Part shown: positions 1 through 7,816 of the stretch, piece by piece
Position numbering within the stretch: position 1 is the first letter of the stretch
Layout of the letters: the number at the start of each line of letters is the position of its first letter
From: a virus
Virus record (IMG/VR): IMGVR_UViG_3300037807_000720
Span: 1-29,979 of that record
Reading direction: 5' to 3' (one strand)
Length of the DNA stretch: 29,979 bases
The notes under the pieces: model-generated
Told to the model about the DNA's origin: nothing
The model's database searches: none
Seen by the model: the letters and a program-made list of their open reading frames with translations, nothing else
Program-made: the position numbers and the translations under genes

Positions 1-615
1 GGTCAATATGCAACAGCATTATCATTTTATTTAAAGTCTGCTGAGATAACAAAAAACGATGATTTAGCATACGAATCCTTAATCTGCGGATCAGTATGTT
101 TGACAACACCAGGTAGTAGAGATTATTCAGCAAAGGGTATATTGTTACATGCAGTTTCATTAATCCCAACTAGACCTGAAGCATATTACTTTTTAAGCAG
201 ATTACATGAAAGCAACTATGAGTGGCAGGAAGCATATACAATGGCATCGTGTGGATTAGAATTCTTAGAAAACTCAAAAAACGTAACTAATAAGTACTTG
301 GGTTATAATGAGGACCATCATTTACTTTTCCAAAAATCAGTTGCTTCATGGCATATAGGTAGAATTGAAGAAAGCAAGGAGTTAACATATAAACTAAGTA
401 AAGATAACAATCTTGATAAGAAACATAAATTAGCAATAAAAAATAATCTAAAGAATATAGGACACCCTACAACCGCTGGGAATAAACATATTCCAATTGC
501 TGGAGCAACAGGAAATAGCCATTTGTCTGGCGTTACATCTATAAGTTTCAACAAGAGCGGTCAATTAGAGGTTATAATTGGTGGCGTAACTAAAAAGTTT
601 AGTGCGGTAAGATAG
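1..615 (+). CDS. TPR-like repeat protein, C-terminal part (5' end outside window)
   Basis: The frame is open from base 1, so the gene begins upstream; the internal TTG at 100 is not a convincing start. The visible 204 residues begin with helical repeats of tetratricopeptide type, with A/Y/L spacing around GQYATALSFYL, RPEAYYFLSRLHE and EWQEAYTMA. Such repeats often follow a glycosyltransferase domain in phage and bacterial proteins, but that domain would lie outside the window, so the enzyme is only a guess. The last 55 residues change to a Gly/Ser/Thr-rich beta-like segment (IPIAGATGNS, VIIGGVTKKF), which could suggest a virion or surface role. The stop is TAG. It lies upstream of the neck genes on the same strand. 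Both Trp codons seen are TGG. Confidence 0.6.
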   Translation, partial: GQYATALSFYLKSAEITKNDDLAYESLICGSVCLTTPGSRDYSAKGILLHAVSLIPTRPEAYYFLSRLHESNYEWQEAYTMASCGLEFLENSKNVTNKYLGYNEDHHLLFQKSVASWHIGRIEESKELTYKLSKDNNLDKKHKLAIKNNLKNIGHPTTAGNKHIPIAGATGNSHLSGVTSISFNKSGQLEVIIGGVTKKFSAVR

Positions 616-619
616 ATAC

Positions 620-663
620 TATACAAGTTTAACCTGTTTAACAGTGGATTAAACACTTGTATA
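620..663. terminator. Nested hairpin after the TPR-like gene
   Basis: TATACAAGTTTAA (620-632) pairs with TTAAACACTTGTATA (649-663) with a two-base bulge, and a second small hairpin CTGTT-T-AACAG (634-644) sits in its loop. It starts 5 bases after the TAG stop. The T run after it is weak (ATTTTG), so termination is plausible, not proven. Confidence 0.35.
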
Positions 664-721
664 ATTTTGTATAGGTGAATGATATTATGTCTTTAATAGT
701 ACAGCTTGACTATATTAGCAA

Positions 722-750
722 TTGACAGTAAATTTAAAGTAAGGAATATT
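722..750 (+). promoter_or_regulatory. Candidate sigma-70-type promoter for neck genes
   Basis: TTGACA (722-727), a 17-base spacer and AATATT (745-750) lie in the gap between the hairpin at 620-663 and the start at 778. TATAAT at 750-755 is a better hexamer but its spacing is too long (22). No experimental support; a phage sigma factor is encoded in this window and may have its own preference. Confidence 0.35.
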
Positions 751-777
751 ATAATAATTAACAGTAGGGACAAAAAT

Positions 778-1272
778 ATGCCAACACGATCAGACTTAAT
801 TACAAATTATATATCATTTGATGACCAACTATTTGTAGATAGGCTACGAAAGTGGTTAAATGATACAGCCGAGCTAAATGTTCTAGAAGAAGTTCAAGAG
901 TCTACGGATGAACAGTTACATCATGCTCTTCAAGACACTCTAGATGAGATAAACTATGAATTCTCCCCATCATCAAATTATAAATCATTTGCTCAAGTTC
1001 CAAGCTGAAACCTTTTAAAAATGGGTGCTACTTTACAAGTTCTGACGAGTAAAGGTATAATGTCATCTCGTAACACCCTTACTTACCGAGATGGAGGAGG
1101 CGTGACTGTGCAGGATATGGACAAATATGGGCGGTATATTAACTATTTCAATATCTTAATAACTAAGTATTCTCGCGGAGTATCAAACATGAAACGTAGT
1201 GCTAATATCGATGCGGCCTACGGAGGTGTTGGGTCAGAATACGGGACAGACTACTGGGAAACTGTAAAATAA
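778..1272 (+). CDS. Virion neck/head-completion-type protein with one in-frame UGA read as Trp
   Basis: Read with UGA as Trp this is one 164-residue protein. With the standard code it breaks into two open stretches in the same frame, split only by TGA at 1006-1008 (residue 77, context QVPS-W-NLLKMG). The start ATG at 778 follows AGGGA seven bases upstream; an earlier TTG at 706 would add a poor leader. The second half (RNTLTYRDGGGVTVQD, KYGRYINYFN, YGGVGSEYG) looks like a conserved phage structural protein and I read it as a neck or head-completion component; the exact subfamily is uncertain. It contains two TGG Trp codons besides the TGA. The stop is TAA and the next gene begins two bases later, which suggests translational coupling. 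Confidence 0.75.
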
Positions 1273-1273
1273 A

Positions 1274-2059
1274 GTGCTAGTATTAAAGTCATTAGATGTC
1301 AACTCTTTCGACATAAATAGTTTTACACTGACATGAGAATTTGAACCTACGTTTGAACTTATATCAGATTATAATATAGATGTATACAGGTCAGAATCCC
1401 CAAACTTAGGAGAAATAACAGACTATGACCACATAGCATCCGGACTTTCTGCAACCACATATTCATATACAGATACTGGAGTATCTGGTCTTTACGATCC
1501 GCATCGGAATTGGTACTATAAAATAAAACTTACTGACTCTGATACGGCCGAAACAAATGTTGTGCCATTCATGCCTGCGTACGTAAAAGATATAAGTGTT
1601 GATAAAGTAATAAAACATGCTTTAAGAAGGAAGTCTTTAGCATTAAAAAAATATTCTGGCAGACCTTTGAAAGTATTAAAAAAGAGATCATGAGGAACTA
1701 GATGTACGGAATGTTGGGATGATACCCTCATGAGAGTTACAGACAACTGCAGCACATGTTATGGTACAGGCTGGCTAGAAGGATATTTTACACCAATAGA
1801 TGTAAAAGGTATGCTAAGCCCCTCCCCAAAAGTAAACCAAATTACTATGTTTGGGGAATGGATGCCAAGCGATACTCTTCTTACCATGTTAAATTTTCCC
1901 CCACTGAAGCCTAGGGATGTAATTGTGGACGATGTAAATAAACGGTGAATTGTAAAAAATATAAGAACTATTGAGAAAGGAGGGTTTATTATTGAACAAA
2001 GTGCCCAATTAAACTTAATTTCCCAAGATGATCTTATTTACAGTATAGCAGTTGTTTAA
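1274..2059 (+). CDS. Connector/neck-type protein with zinc ribbon; three in-frame UGA codons read as Trp
   Basis: A 261-residue frame starting at GTG 1274 and ending at TAA 2057-2059 is interrupted only by TGA at 1334-1336, 1691-1693 and 1946-1948 (residues 21, 140, 225). Each sits where Trp fits: SFTLT-W-EFEP, KKRS-W-GTRC and VNKR-W-IVKN. Residues 1 to about 110 look like a beta-sandwich of fibronectin III type (the first W resembles the core Trp of such domains). Next comes a zinc-ribbon-like pair of CxxC motifs, C144/C147 and C159/C162, followed by YGTGW. The rest resembles small connector proteins that bridge head and tail, placed from its neighbours. Four other Trp codons are TGG. Standard-code gene finding would report only fragments, e.g. 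1730-1948. Confidence 0.75.
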
Positions 2060-2067
2060 AATAAAAC

Positions 2068-2096
2068 TTGACAATTTTTAACTTCTTAGGTACATT
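2068..2096 (+). promoter_or_regulatory. Possible promoter just before the 65-aa gene
   Basis: TTGACA (2068-2073), 17 bases, TACATT (2091-2096) matches sigma-70 geometry. A transcript would start at about the ATG at 2102, i.e. leaderless for that gene or serving the gene at 2299. It may be a chance match in AT-rich DNA. Confidence 0.22.
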
Positions 2097-2101
2097 TAAT
2101 T

Positions 2102-2299
2102 ATGAAGTTTATTATAGACGATTTAGGCCTGAAAAACGAAGAGGAAACTATTTTAAAAGAAGTAGAAATGGAAGCATTATCTGAAGTTGAAGGAGGCATG
2201 AAAGATAACATAGAATCTACTACTAGTGTACAGGTGGTACATAATCAAATACCAAAGGATTTAAAAAGTTATTTATTTAAGGAAATAGAAGGTTTATAA
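2102..2299 (+). CDS. Small acidic protein of the neck/tail module, function unknown
   Basis: This 65-residue protein is rich in Glu and Lys and predicted mostly helical (EEETILKEVEMEALSEVE). I do not recognise a family. The start ATG 2102 has only a weak upstream AGG. Its TAA shares bases with the ATG of the next gene (TAATG at 2297-2301), a tight coupling typical of a real gene. It has no Trp codon and no TGA. It may be a small assembly or scaffold factor for the neck-tail junction, but that rests on position alone. Confidence 0.55.
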   Translation: MKFIIDDLGLKNEEETILKEVEMEALSEVEGGMKDNIESTTSVQVVHNQIPKDLKSYLFKEIEGL

Positions 2300-3201
2300 T
2301 GGCTGTTAGTACAGGTAATTTAAGTTTAGATGTAAAATATTTATTTATTACTTTCTTACAAGAGCTATTCTCAGAGGACTCTAAGTTTTCTTGGAATTCA
2401 AACGTGAGGGACACTAAGTTAATAATAGCAGATAAAAATGCAATAGATTTAGGCGTAGTAGAAAAAAAGCCTGCGTTAATAATTTCTAGGGGGGCGATGG
2501 CTTGGACTTTCACGAATTTTTCTAGGTCTGGTGCAAATCCTGAATTTTTATATAAAGATGGAAAGGAAACGTTAGCTGGCCCGTTAGGGTCTGCCGACTC
2601 GATAAAGAATTCTTCAGTTACTGATTTATTAAGAGCATCCGTCACAATAACTTGTGTGGCAAAACATGGTGTATTGGCAGAAGAGCTAGCAAATTTAGTA
2701 TTTACAGCTTTAACTGCACATAAAACAGACTTAAGAGCAAATGGAATTCATAAAATTCAGTCTCTCTCTTTTGGAGAAGAGCAAATTTTAAAATCAAGTT
2801 CAGGTATTGACTTGTCGGCAGTCGCAGTACAAATGCAGTATTTGACTCAAAAGGAAATTCGTAGTGGAGAAAAACAGTACAACATGCGAGTGTGGAAAGA
2901 CGACGTGGAGCAGTATGAGGGTATAGACTACAGAGTTGAGTTGCCGTATGCAACGGATATCATCTTCGAAGTTGATCCTGGCAGTGACGCAGTTATTACA
3001 GGATCGTACTTAGACGCTATATCAGGAGATTCGCATGACAACGTAACTTTTGTAAGGGTGTCTTCAGCACATTATTCTGTACCAATAAATAGCGTATATG
3101 GGTATTATAGGGTTGTAGACGGTATGCTTATTGACATACCAGATGAGAATGATGTTCTTGTAACATCAGGAGGAGGATTTGTTCTCGTAGGAGAATCATA
3201 A
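2299..3201 (+). CDS. Tail-completion/terminator-like structural protein
   Basis: 300 residues, coupled to the previous gene by TAATG. The N-terminal two thirds (residues about 1-200) resemble phage tail-terminator or neck proteins: a segment beginning SLDVKYLFITFLQELF, a central region with short strands (KPALIISRGAMAWTF), then LLRASVTITCVAKHGVLAEELANLVF and YLTQKEIR. Proteins of this build cap the tail and join it to the head. The last 100 residues form a separate beta-rich domain (YRVELPYATDIIFEVDPG onward) of unknown role. It lies directly upstream of sheath and tube, the usual place for this job. Its Trp codons are TGG; stop TAA. The precise family name is not certain. Confidence 0.6.
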   Translation: MAVSTGNLSLDVKYLFITFLQELFSEDSKFSWNSNVRDTKLIIADKNAIDLGVVEKKPALIISRGAMAWTFTNFSRSGANPEFLYKDGKETLAGPLGSADSIKNSSVTDLLRASVTITCVAKHGVLAEELANLVFTALTAHKTDLRANGIHKIQSLSFGEEQILKSSSGIDLSAVAVQMQYLTQKEIRSGEKQYNMRVWKDDVEQYEGIDYRVELPYATDIIFEVDPGSDAVITGSYLDAISGDSHDNVTFVRVSSAHYSVPINSVYGYYRVVDGMLIDIPDENDVLVTSGGGFVLVGES

Positions 3202-3221
3202 ATACAGTGCTAGAGTGTATC

Positions 3222-3277
3222 AAATTGCAACAAAAGACGTTGTAATTTACAGCTGAGCAAATCTAGCTAGAGCTCAG
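3222..3277 (+). terminator. Two tandem hairpins between neck genes and sheath
   Basis: Hairpin 1 pairs AAATTGCAAC (3222-3231) with GTTGTAATTT (3239-3248), ten pairs with one G-U. Hairpin 2 pairs CTGAGC (3253-3258) with GCTCAG (3272-3277) and is followed by TTTAATAAC. The pair could attenuate transcription or set off the sheath/tube mRNA. The remainder of the gap (3278-3304) is AT-rich with TATAAT-like words but no clear -35 box. Confidence 0.4.
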
Positions 3278-3319
3278 TTTAATAACAATATTATAATATT
3301 ATAATTGGAGGAAAAAATA

Positions 3320-4942
3320 ATGGCGTATGTCAAACCTGGAGTTGAAGTAACTCAAGTACAAAATACGGCTACACCGGTTTTAGTTGCTCCTGACTTAGAA
3401 GCAGTTGTTGTTGGTAAAGGATATTATTGGCAGGACCCTACTCTGGATTCATCTGAGTATTCTGTTAGTTATTCTGGAGTTAGCATGACCATAAATTTGA
3501 GCGGCATAAACTCAGATTTTAATTCCTTAGTTTCTGTGAATGATGAGGATCTTATTATTGTAGACATGTACGGGTCTCCAATTGTAGGCCACGGTACGGA
3601 GAAAAAACATCTTGTAAAAGGAACTGATTGGAGTTATAATGCAGCTACAGGAGATATTACTCTTGTATCTGGCATAGTGACACCTTCTGGTGAAGCCTAT
3701 GAACTTGCCTCGGTAAAAATTGGTTTTAGAGCTGATAATGTCGAAGCAATGGGATTTAAGAAAAGCTTAGCAAGTCCGGACGATATAAAAGACGTGTTTG
3801 GTGGAGAAATTGTAAGTTGGAATCCGCTAGCATATGGTGCGCTTTTAGCACAAGATAATGCCTCTGCATCTATTAATACTTTTTGTATTAGCGGTGTATC
3901 CAATATTTCCACAGAAATGTCTAGTGCACGATCAGCATTAGCGTTAGAAGAGGTATATGCTATTGGGGTTTTAGACAGTAGTGCGGGGTCAAGTGGATGG
4001 AAATCTCACGTAGAGTCATACTCTGATGCAATAAATAAAAAAGAACGAATTGTATTCTTAACGGATGAAGTAGCATATGGAAATTATGCAAGTAACAGTA
4101 CTAGTGAAAAAACTACTGTAGCAGAAACTTTAAGATCTAATAATGCAACATTTCAGTCTAAAAGAATGTTTATGATACATCCCGATGTAGCATACGTAGG
4201 AGAAACACGACATATATCTACGATTCATCCTGATTGGGTTGATGCAAGTTTTAGAGAGCACTCTGGATTCGATATGTCCGACCGCGGAGCTTATGCCCTA
4301 TTTACGGGCCCTAAATCCGTAGGCAGTAAAAATTATAAAGCAGGCGATAAGATTACAAGCGCAGTTCATGCAGAATTAATTTCGGCTGGATTCCATAGTT
4401 TGGATGTCTTTGCTCCTGTTCCTGGTTTTTACTTTAATGCAGCAAGTGCTGGGTTATGTGTAGGGATAGCACCAGAAGCACCTCTTTCTAATGTTCCTAT
4501 TTCAGGAATTTCCAGAACTTACGGGTCTCAAGATTACTTTACAGAGGCTCAGATGAACATCATGGCTGAAGGCGGTACTTATATTATGACCCAATCTTCA
4601 AGCTCTGCTCCTATTGTTTCTAGACATCAAACTAGTACGGACGTTACGAGTGTTGCTAAAAGAGAGCTTAGTGTTACTAAAGCTTTAGATTACACAGCTA
4701 AATTTTTAAGGAAAGGATTAAATCCTTATATTGGTAGACATGTAGTAACACCAGCATTTTTAAAGATGTTAGAAAGTGTTCTTATCAGTCAAGGCCTATT
4801 CTTAGTAAGAGCTGGGGTATTAAATGACTTGCAGGTTGCAAGCGTAAAACAGGACGATGCTAATCCAGATACTATTCAAGTAGAACTTAGTCTCTTGGTA
4901 AAGTATCCTGTTAACTACATTAAAATAAAAATGGTATTTTAG
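3320..4942 (+). CDS. Phage tail sheath protein
   Basis: This 540-residue protein forms the contractile outer sheath of the tail. The N-terminus (MAYVKPGVEVTQVQN) is the typical sheath start, the arm that links sheath subunits. The C-terminal domain shows the family pattern: SVTKALDYTAKFLRKGLN, a long variable middle, LESVLISQGLF and a final strand ending in KYPVNYIKIKMVF. ATG 3320 is chosen because GGAGG lies eight bases upstream; a TTG at 3305 would place the Shine-Dalgarno inside the gene. It is followed ten bases later by the tube gene. All five Trp codons are TGG; the stop is TAG. This gene makes the virus a myovirus. Confidence 0.95.
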   Translation: MAYVKPGVEVTQVQNTATPVLVAPDLEAVVVGKGYYWQDPTLDSSEYSVSYSGVSMTINLSGINSDFNSLVSVNDEDLIIVDMYGSPIVGHGTEKKHLVKGTDWSYNAATGDITLVSGIVTPSGEAYELASVKIGFRADNVEAMGFKKSLASPDDIKDVFGGEIVSWNPLAYGALLAQDNASASINTFCISGVSNISTEMSSARSALALEEVYAIGVLDSSAGSSGWKSHVESYSDAINKKERIVFLTDEVAYGNYASNSTSEKTTVAETLRSNNATFQSKRMFMIHPDVAYVGETRHISTIHPDWVDASFREHSGFDMSDRGAYALFTGPKSVGSKNYKAGDKITSAVHAELISAGFHSLDVFAPVPGFYFNAASAGLCVGIAPEAPLSNVPISGISRTYGSQDYFTEAQMNIMAEGGTYIMTQSSSSAPIVSRHQTSTDVTSVAKRELSVTKALDYTAKFLRKGLNPYIGRHVVTPAFLKMLESVLISQGLFLVRAGVLNDLQVASVKQDDANPDTIQVELSLLVKYPVNYIKIKMVF

Positions 4943-4952
4943 GAGGTAGAAA

Positions 4953-5630
4953 ATGAAAAATTTACAAAATTGGGATTTTAGATCCGGTAATGTACAATCA
5001 GTTACGAATTCTACAGATTTTCTCTCGTCTGAGTCAGTTATTCTGTGCGCAGGTACTCCAAGGTACGATGACATGACAAACCCAGAAGCTGAGCTTATCC
5101 CTGTGGGATTAATTCAGAATGCTACGGTTTCGCAGAATAAACAAATTCAACAATTGTTTGAAATTGGTTCTAGGGAACCAGTGTTTATTCCAGGTAGAAC
5201 AGTAGTACAGGTTGCTGTGTCGAGAATTTTGTTTGATGGAGAATCATTAATGCGTGCATTGTATTCTAATGCTAACACAGATTTCGCTTCTTCAGTGTTT
5301 AAAGGGGAGGATGACGATAGAGCACCCGGATTACCCTATACGACTTCTGAAAAGTCTAGCAAGTTTTTTATAAACTTGGCAGCAGAATTCTTTAATAGAC
5401 CGATGGGGTTAGCTTTTATTCTTGAAGATATGGATAATGATGGGGCAGGAACATCACGATATGGTGGATTTTACTTAGAAAATTGTAGAATTCAATCACA
5501 TCAATTTTCTGTTGCTAGTCAACAAACTATTTTGTTAGAGAATATTGGGCTTAGAACTTCTAAGTTAATTCCCATACAAGTTAGTGATCAAGTATCATCT
5601 AATACAGTAGCACCTGACTCACCTGTTTAG
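4953..5630 (+). CDS. Tail tube protein
   Basis: 225 residues, the inner tube subunit through which DNA passes. It lies directly after the sheath, the standard order, with AGGAGG ending eight bases before ATG 4953. The core VGLIQNATVSQNKQIQQLFEI, the strand pair around GRTVVQVAVSRILFDGESLMRALY, and the later YLENCRIQSHQFSV resemble gp19-like tube proteins, beta-barrel rings of the gpV/Hcp fold. Residues 118-140 form an acidic loop (GEDDDRAPG). The stop is TAG and a strong bidirectional terminator follows. The tail chaperones that usually come next are 23 kb away at 28737. Confidence 0.9.
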   Translation: MKNLQNWDFRSGNVQSVTNSTDFLSSESVILCAGTPRYDDMTNPEAELIPVGLIQNATVSQNKQIQQLFEIGSREPVFIPGRTVVQVAVSRILFDGESLMRALYSNANTDFASSVFKGEDDDRAPGLPYTTSEKSSKFFINLAAEFFNRPMGLAFILEDMDNDGAGTSRYGGFYLENCRIQSHQFSVASQQTILLENIGLRTSKLIPIQVSDQVSSNTVAPDSPV

Positions 5631-5655
5631 AAGACGTTAGGTTTTTAAGTTAAAA

Positions 5656-5684
5656 AAATAGGGAGGAATTTATCCTCCCTATTT
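5656..5684. terminator. Bidirectional rho-independent terminator
   Basis: AAATAGGGAGGA (5656-5667) pairs perfectly with TCCTCCCTATTT (5673-5684) around the loop ATTTA. It is followed by T-rich DNA on both strands: CTTTATTTTTT on +, and a run of seven T on - from A5652-5658. It sits exactly between the converging tube gene and the minus-strand block and serves both. Confidence 0.92.
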
Positions 5685-5693
5685 CTTTATTTT

Positions 5694-6059
5694 TTATCTA
5701 GCCCATTTTCCTTCAGAAACAATCCTTGATATAACTCCATAAACAGATAAGTCACCAAAAGCATCAACAACAGACTCATTCTGCGGCTCCCGCATTGTTT
5801 TCACAACCAAGTTTAGTAATCTTTGAACTTTATCATTCATTCTAATTATAAGCCCTGTTAAACTCATTCTTACTTCACTTTCGTCTACAAGGCCTGTCCC
5901 TAAACTTATATTTCCAGGGCCGTAGTCCATTTGCTTCTCACAAAAAACTTTGTAGTCTTCTTGCTGTATTTCCTTAAAGCGCTCCATCATGCTCGGATAA
6001 AATCGTTCACAGTAATCTATTGCGCTCTCTTTCTTTTCTTTTCTTTTATTATTTTTCAT
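5694..6059 (-). CDS. DUF1599 / nucleotide-modification-associated (Nmad1-type) protein
   Basis: 121-residue protein from ATG 6059, which overlaps the polymerase stop as TAATG; a TTG at 6071 is not needed. After a basic N-terminus it shows the family pattern: KQMDYGPGNISLGTGL, then GLIIRMNDKVQRLLNLV and DAFGDLSVYGVISRI. Proteins of this family occur in phages near DNA-modification and replication genes and are thought to act on nucleotides or modified DNA; the reaction is not settled. It is the last gene of the minus-strand block before the terminator and follows DNA polymerase directly, which fits a role in DNA synthesis. Stop TAA. Confidence 0.75.
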   Translation of the reverse strand: MKNNKRKEKKESAIDYCERFYPSMMERFKEIQQEDYKVFCEKQMDYGPGNISLGTGLVDESEVRMSLTGLIIRMNDKVQRLLNLVVKTMREPQNESVVDAFGDLSVYGVISRIVSEGKWAR

Positions 6060-7816
6060 TAGTGTACCCAATGGTTATCTATTACAGCTTCTACTTCCAT
6101 AGCTATTCCAGGACAGTAGTGCTCAAATGCTTCTATCATCCCGACTTCTAAAAGCTTTCCTACGTCATCGGCATCGTCTTCATGAGCCTCTACTAGAATT
6201 TCATCATGAACTACATTAACTATTTTAGCATCGTACTCACCACTATCTATAGCTTCTTTTACCAGACATAACGCTAACTTAGTTATTGATGCAGATGCTC
6301 CTTGGCATATAATATTTTTAGAAATATTTAATGCATGAGAAACCTGCCTCTTATCATCCCAATCAAAAGATGACAAGTCTCTTCGTCTTTTATCTAAAGG
6401 CGAAAGAGCGTACTTTAGTTTCTTTGCCGCAGACACTGCCTGATCTAGTACCTTTTTAATATTTGGGAATGTTGAGAAATATTTATTCATTAAAGTTTTA
6501 GCTTCCATAAAGCTAATACCTAAATTCTCTGCAAGTCTTCCAGGACCAATACCGTATATTAAACCAAATGTAAGCGCTTTAGCAGCGTTACGTTGTTTCT
6601 TAGTAATGTCCTTATATGGAATTCCATATATTAGGCTTGCTGAATTTGTGTGTAGATCAACTTTATTATTTATAGCATTTATTAGTCCAGGCTCTTTGCT
6701 TATATATGCCAGTACCCGAATTTCTTGGCTAGCATAATCAGCAGCAATAATTCTATACTCAGAGTCTTGTGCCGTAAAAGCTGACCTGTATCTCTCGTCA
6801 CTTGGAATATTTTGTAAGTTAGGTTGAGTACTTGAGTACCTACCAGAGTCAGCACCGAGCTGTTTAAAGTTAGAGTGGATTCTACCGTCGTATGAACTTA
6901 CAAATTTTCTAAAAAACTCTTCTCCATACGTACTAATACGCTTCTGCTTTTCTCTATAGTCTAGTAAAAAGTCCACAACTTCGTGATTTACTTTTTTTAA
7001 CTCTTGCTCACCTGTTGAAGTTATATTCATACCAGTAATTTTACTTAGAATCGGTAATAATTGTTTTGGTGACCTATAGTTTATATCAACATCCTCAAAC
7101 AAAGTTAACTGACCACAGTAAGGTTCGAAGTATTTATCTAAACCTTTTTTAGCAATATCTGCATCAGCCTCAGCTTCTACTTTCAAAGCTGTCCACTTCT
7201 TCCTATCTAAAAAAAGCCCATTTAGCTCCATATCCCCTGTAGGAGCAACTGTCCTATACTCCAATCTTGACAGTTCGTCCATGTTTCTACTTTCTAAAAG
7301 TCTTTGCATGTTTTTATATAGAGGAATTAGGTGTTTAGTATCATCGCCAGCATACTTTATTTGGCTTTCTGTGAAAGTTGATCCTAATCTCATATCAATA
7401 AAAGATTTTTGTTCGGCTTTACTAACTTCAACCCCTAAGTATTTATACAGAACAGAATCCAATCCGCTACTTAATTTTTTCCCGGTCGTTAAAAGTTGGT
7501 TTGCAAGCATAGTACATCTCATATTTGTAAGCTCTATTTCAAAATTTCCTTTTATCATTTTATAATCAAACTTTGCGTTGTGTAAAACCTTAACTAAATC
7601 TTTTTCTGTTAACCAATGTAACACTGTAAAAATTTTAGTATTTAGTTTGAAAACATCAAACACAAATTGTTTATGTTCTGTACCCACTTGCAATAATAGT
7701 ACTTTATTTAGTACCGGGTCCAGTCCATTTGTTTCTGTGTCAACCGCTACAATGCTTTGAGTCTTTAAGTAAGACATAGCTTCTACCAATTCCGACTCCG
7801 TTGTTACGTATCCCAT
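6059..7816 (-). CDS. polA: Family A DNA polymerase with 3'-5' exonuclease
   Basis: 585 residues; phage replicative DNA polymerase of PolA type without the 5' nuclease domain. Exonuclease motifs: DTE at 26-28, HNAKFDYK with D84, and YAGDD with D159 (YxxxD). Polymerase motifs: motif A DYASQEIR (D360, E365), motif B RNAAKALTFGLIYG (R409, K413, F417, Y421) and motif C VHDEIL (D538). F417 corresponds to E. coli Phe762, the site often compared among phage polymerases. GGAGG lies eleven bases before ATG 7816. The start overlaps the end of the sigma gene by 13 bases, so the two are translated together. Stop TAA. Confidence 0.96.
   Translation of the reverse strand: MGYVTTESELVEAMSYLKTQSIVAVDTETNGLDPVLNKVLLLQVGTEHKQFVFDVFKLNTKIFTVLHWLTEKDLVKVLHNAKFDYKMIKGNFEIELTNMRCTMLANQLLTTGKKLSSGLDSVLYKYLGVEVSKAEQKSFIDMRLGSTFTESQIKYAGDDTKHLIPLYKNMQRLLESRNMDELSRLEYRTVAPTGDMELNGLFLDRKKWTALKVEAEADADIAKKGLDKYFEPYCGQLTLFEDVDINYRSPKQLLPILSKITGMNITSTGEQELKKVNHEVVDFLLDYREKQKRISTYGEEFFRKFVSSYDGRIHSNFKQLGADSGRYSSTQPNLQNIPSDERYRSAFTAQDSEYRIIAADYASQEIRVLAYISKEPGLINAINNKVDLHTNSASLIYGIPYKDITKKQRNAAKALTFGLIYGIGPGRLAENLGISFMEAKTLMNKYFSTFPNIKKVLDQAVSAAKKLKYALSPLDKRRRDLSSFDWDDKRQVSHALNISKNIICQGASASITKLALCLVKEAIDSGEYDAKIVNVVHDEILVEAHEDDADDVGKLLEVGMIEAFEHYCPGIAMEVEAVIDNHWVH

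Noticed and set aside
706-777. TTG start at 706 for the neck protein
   Set aside because: The extra 24 residues are unlike the rest and cover the promoter-like TTGACA; ATG 778 has a ribosome site.
616-777. tRNA gene or further small gene in the gaps at 616-777, 3202-3319, 12961-13098 and 28570-28736
   Set aside because: No cloverleaf with T-arm GTTCRA signature or anticodon arm could be found; these gaps hold only hairpins and promoter-like elements.
1006-1948. Explaining the four TGA codons as gene decay or sequencing error
   Set aside because: There is no frameshift, TAA or TAG in either frame over 1.2 kb, the protein on both sides of each TGA is continuous in character, and no other gene in the window ends in TGA.
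3305-3319. TTG start at 3305 for the sheath
   Set aside because: It would place the GGAGG Shine-Dalgarno inside the gene and add residues before the typical sheath N-terminus.
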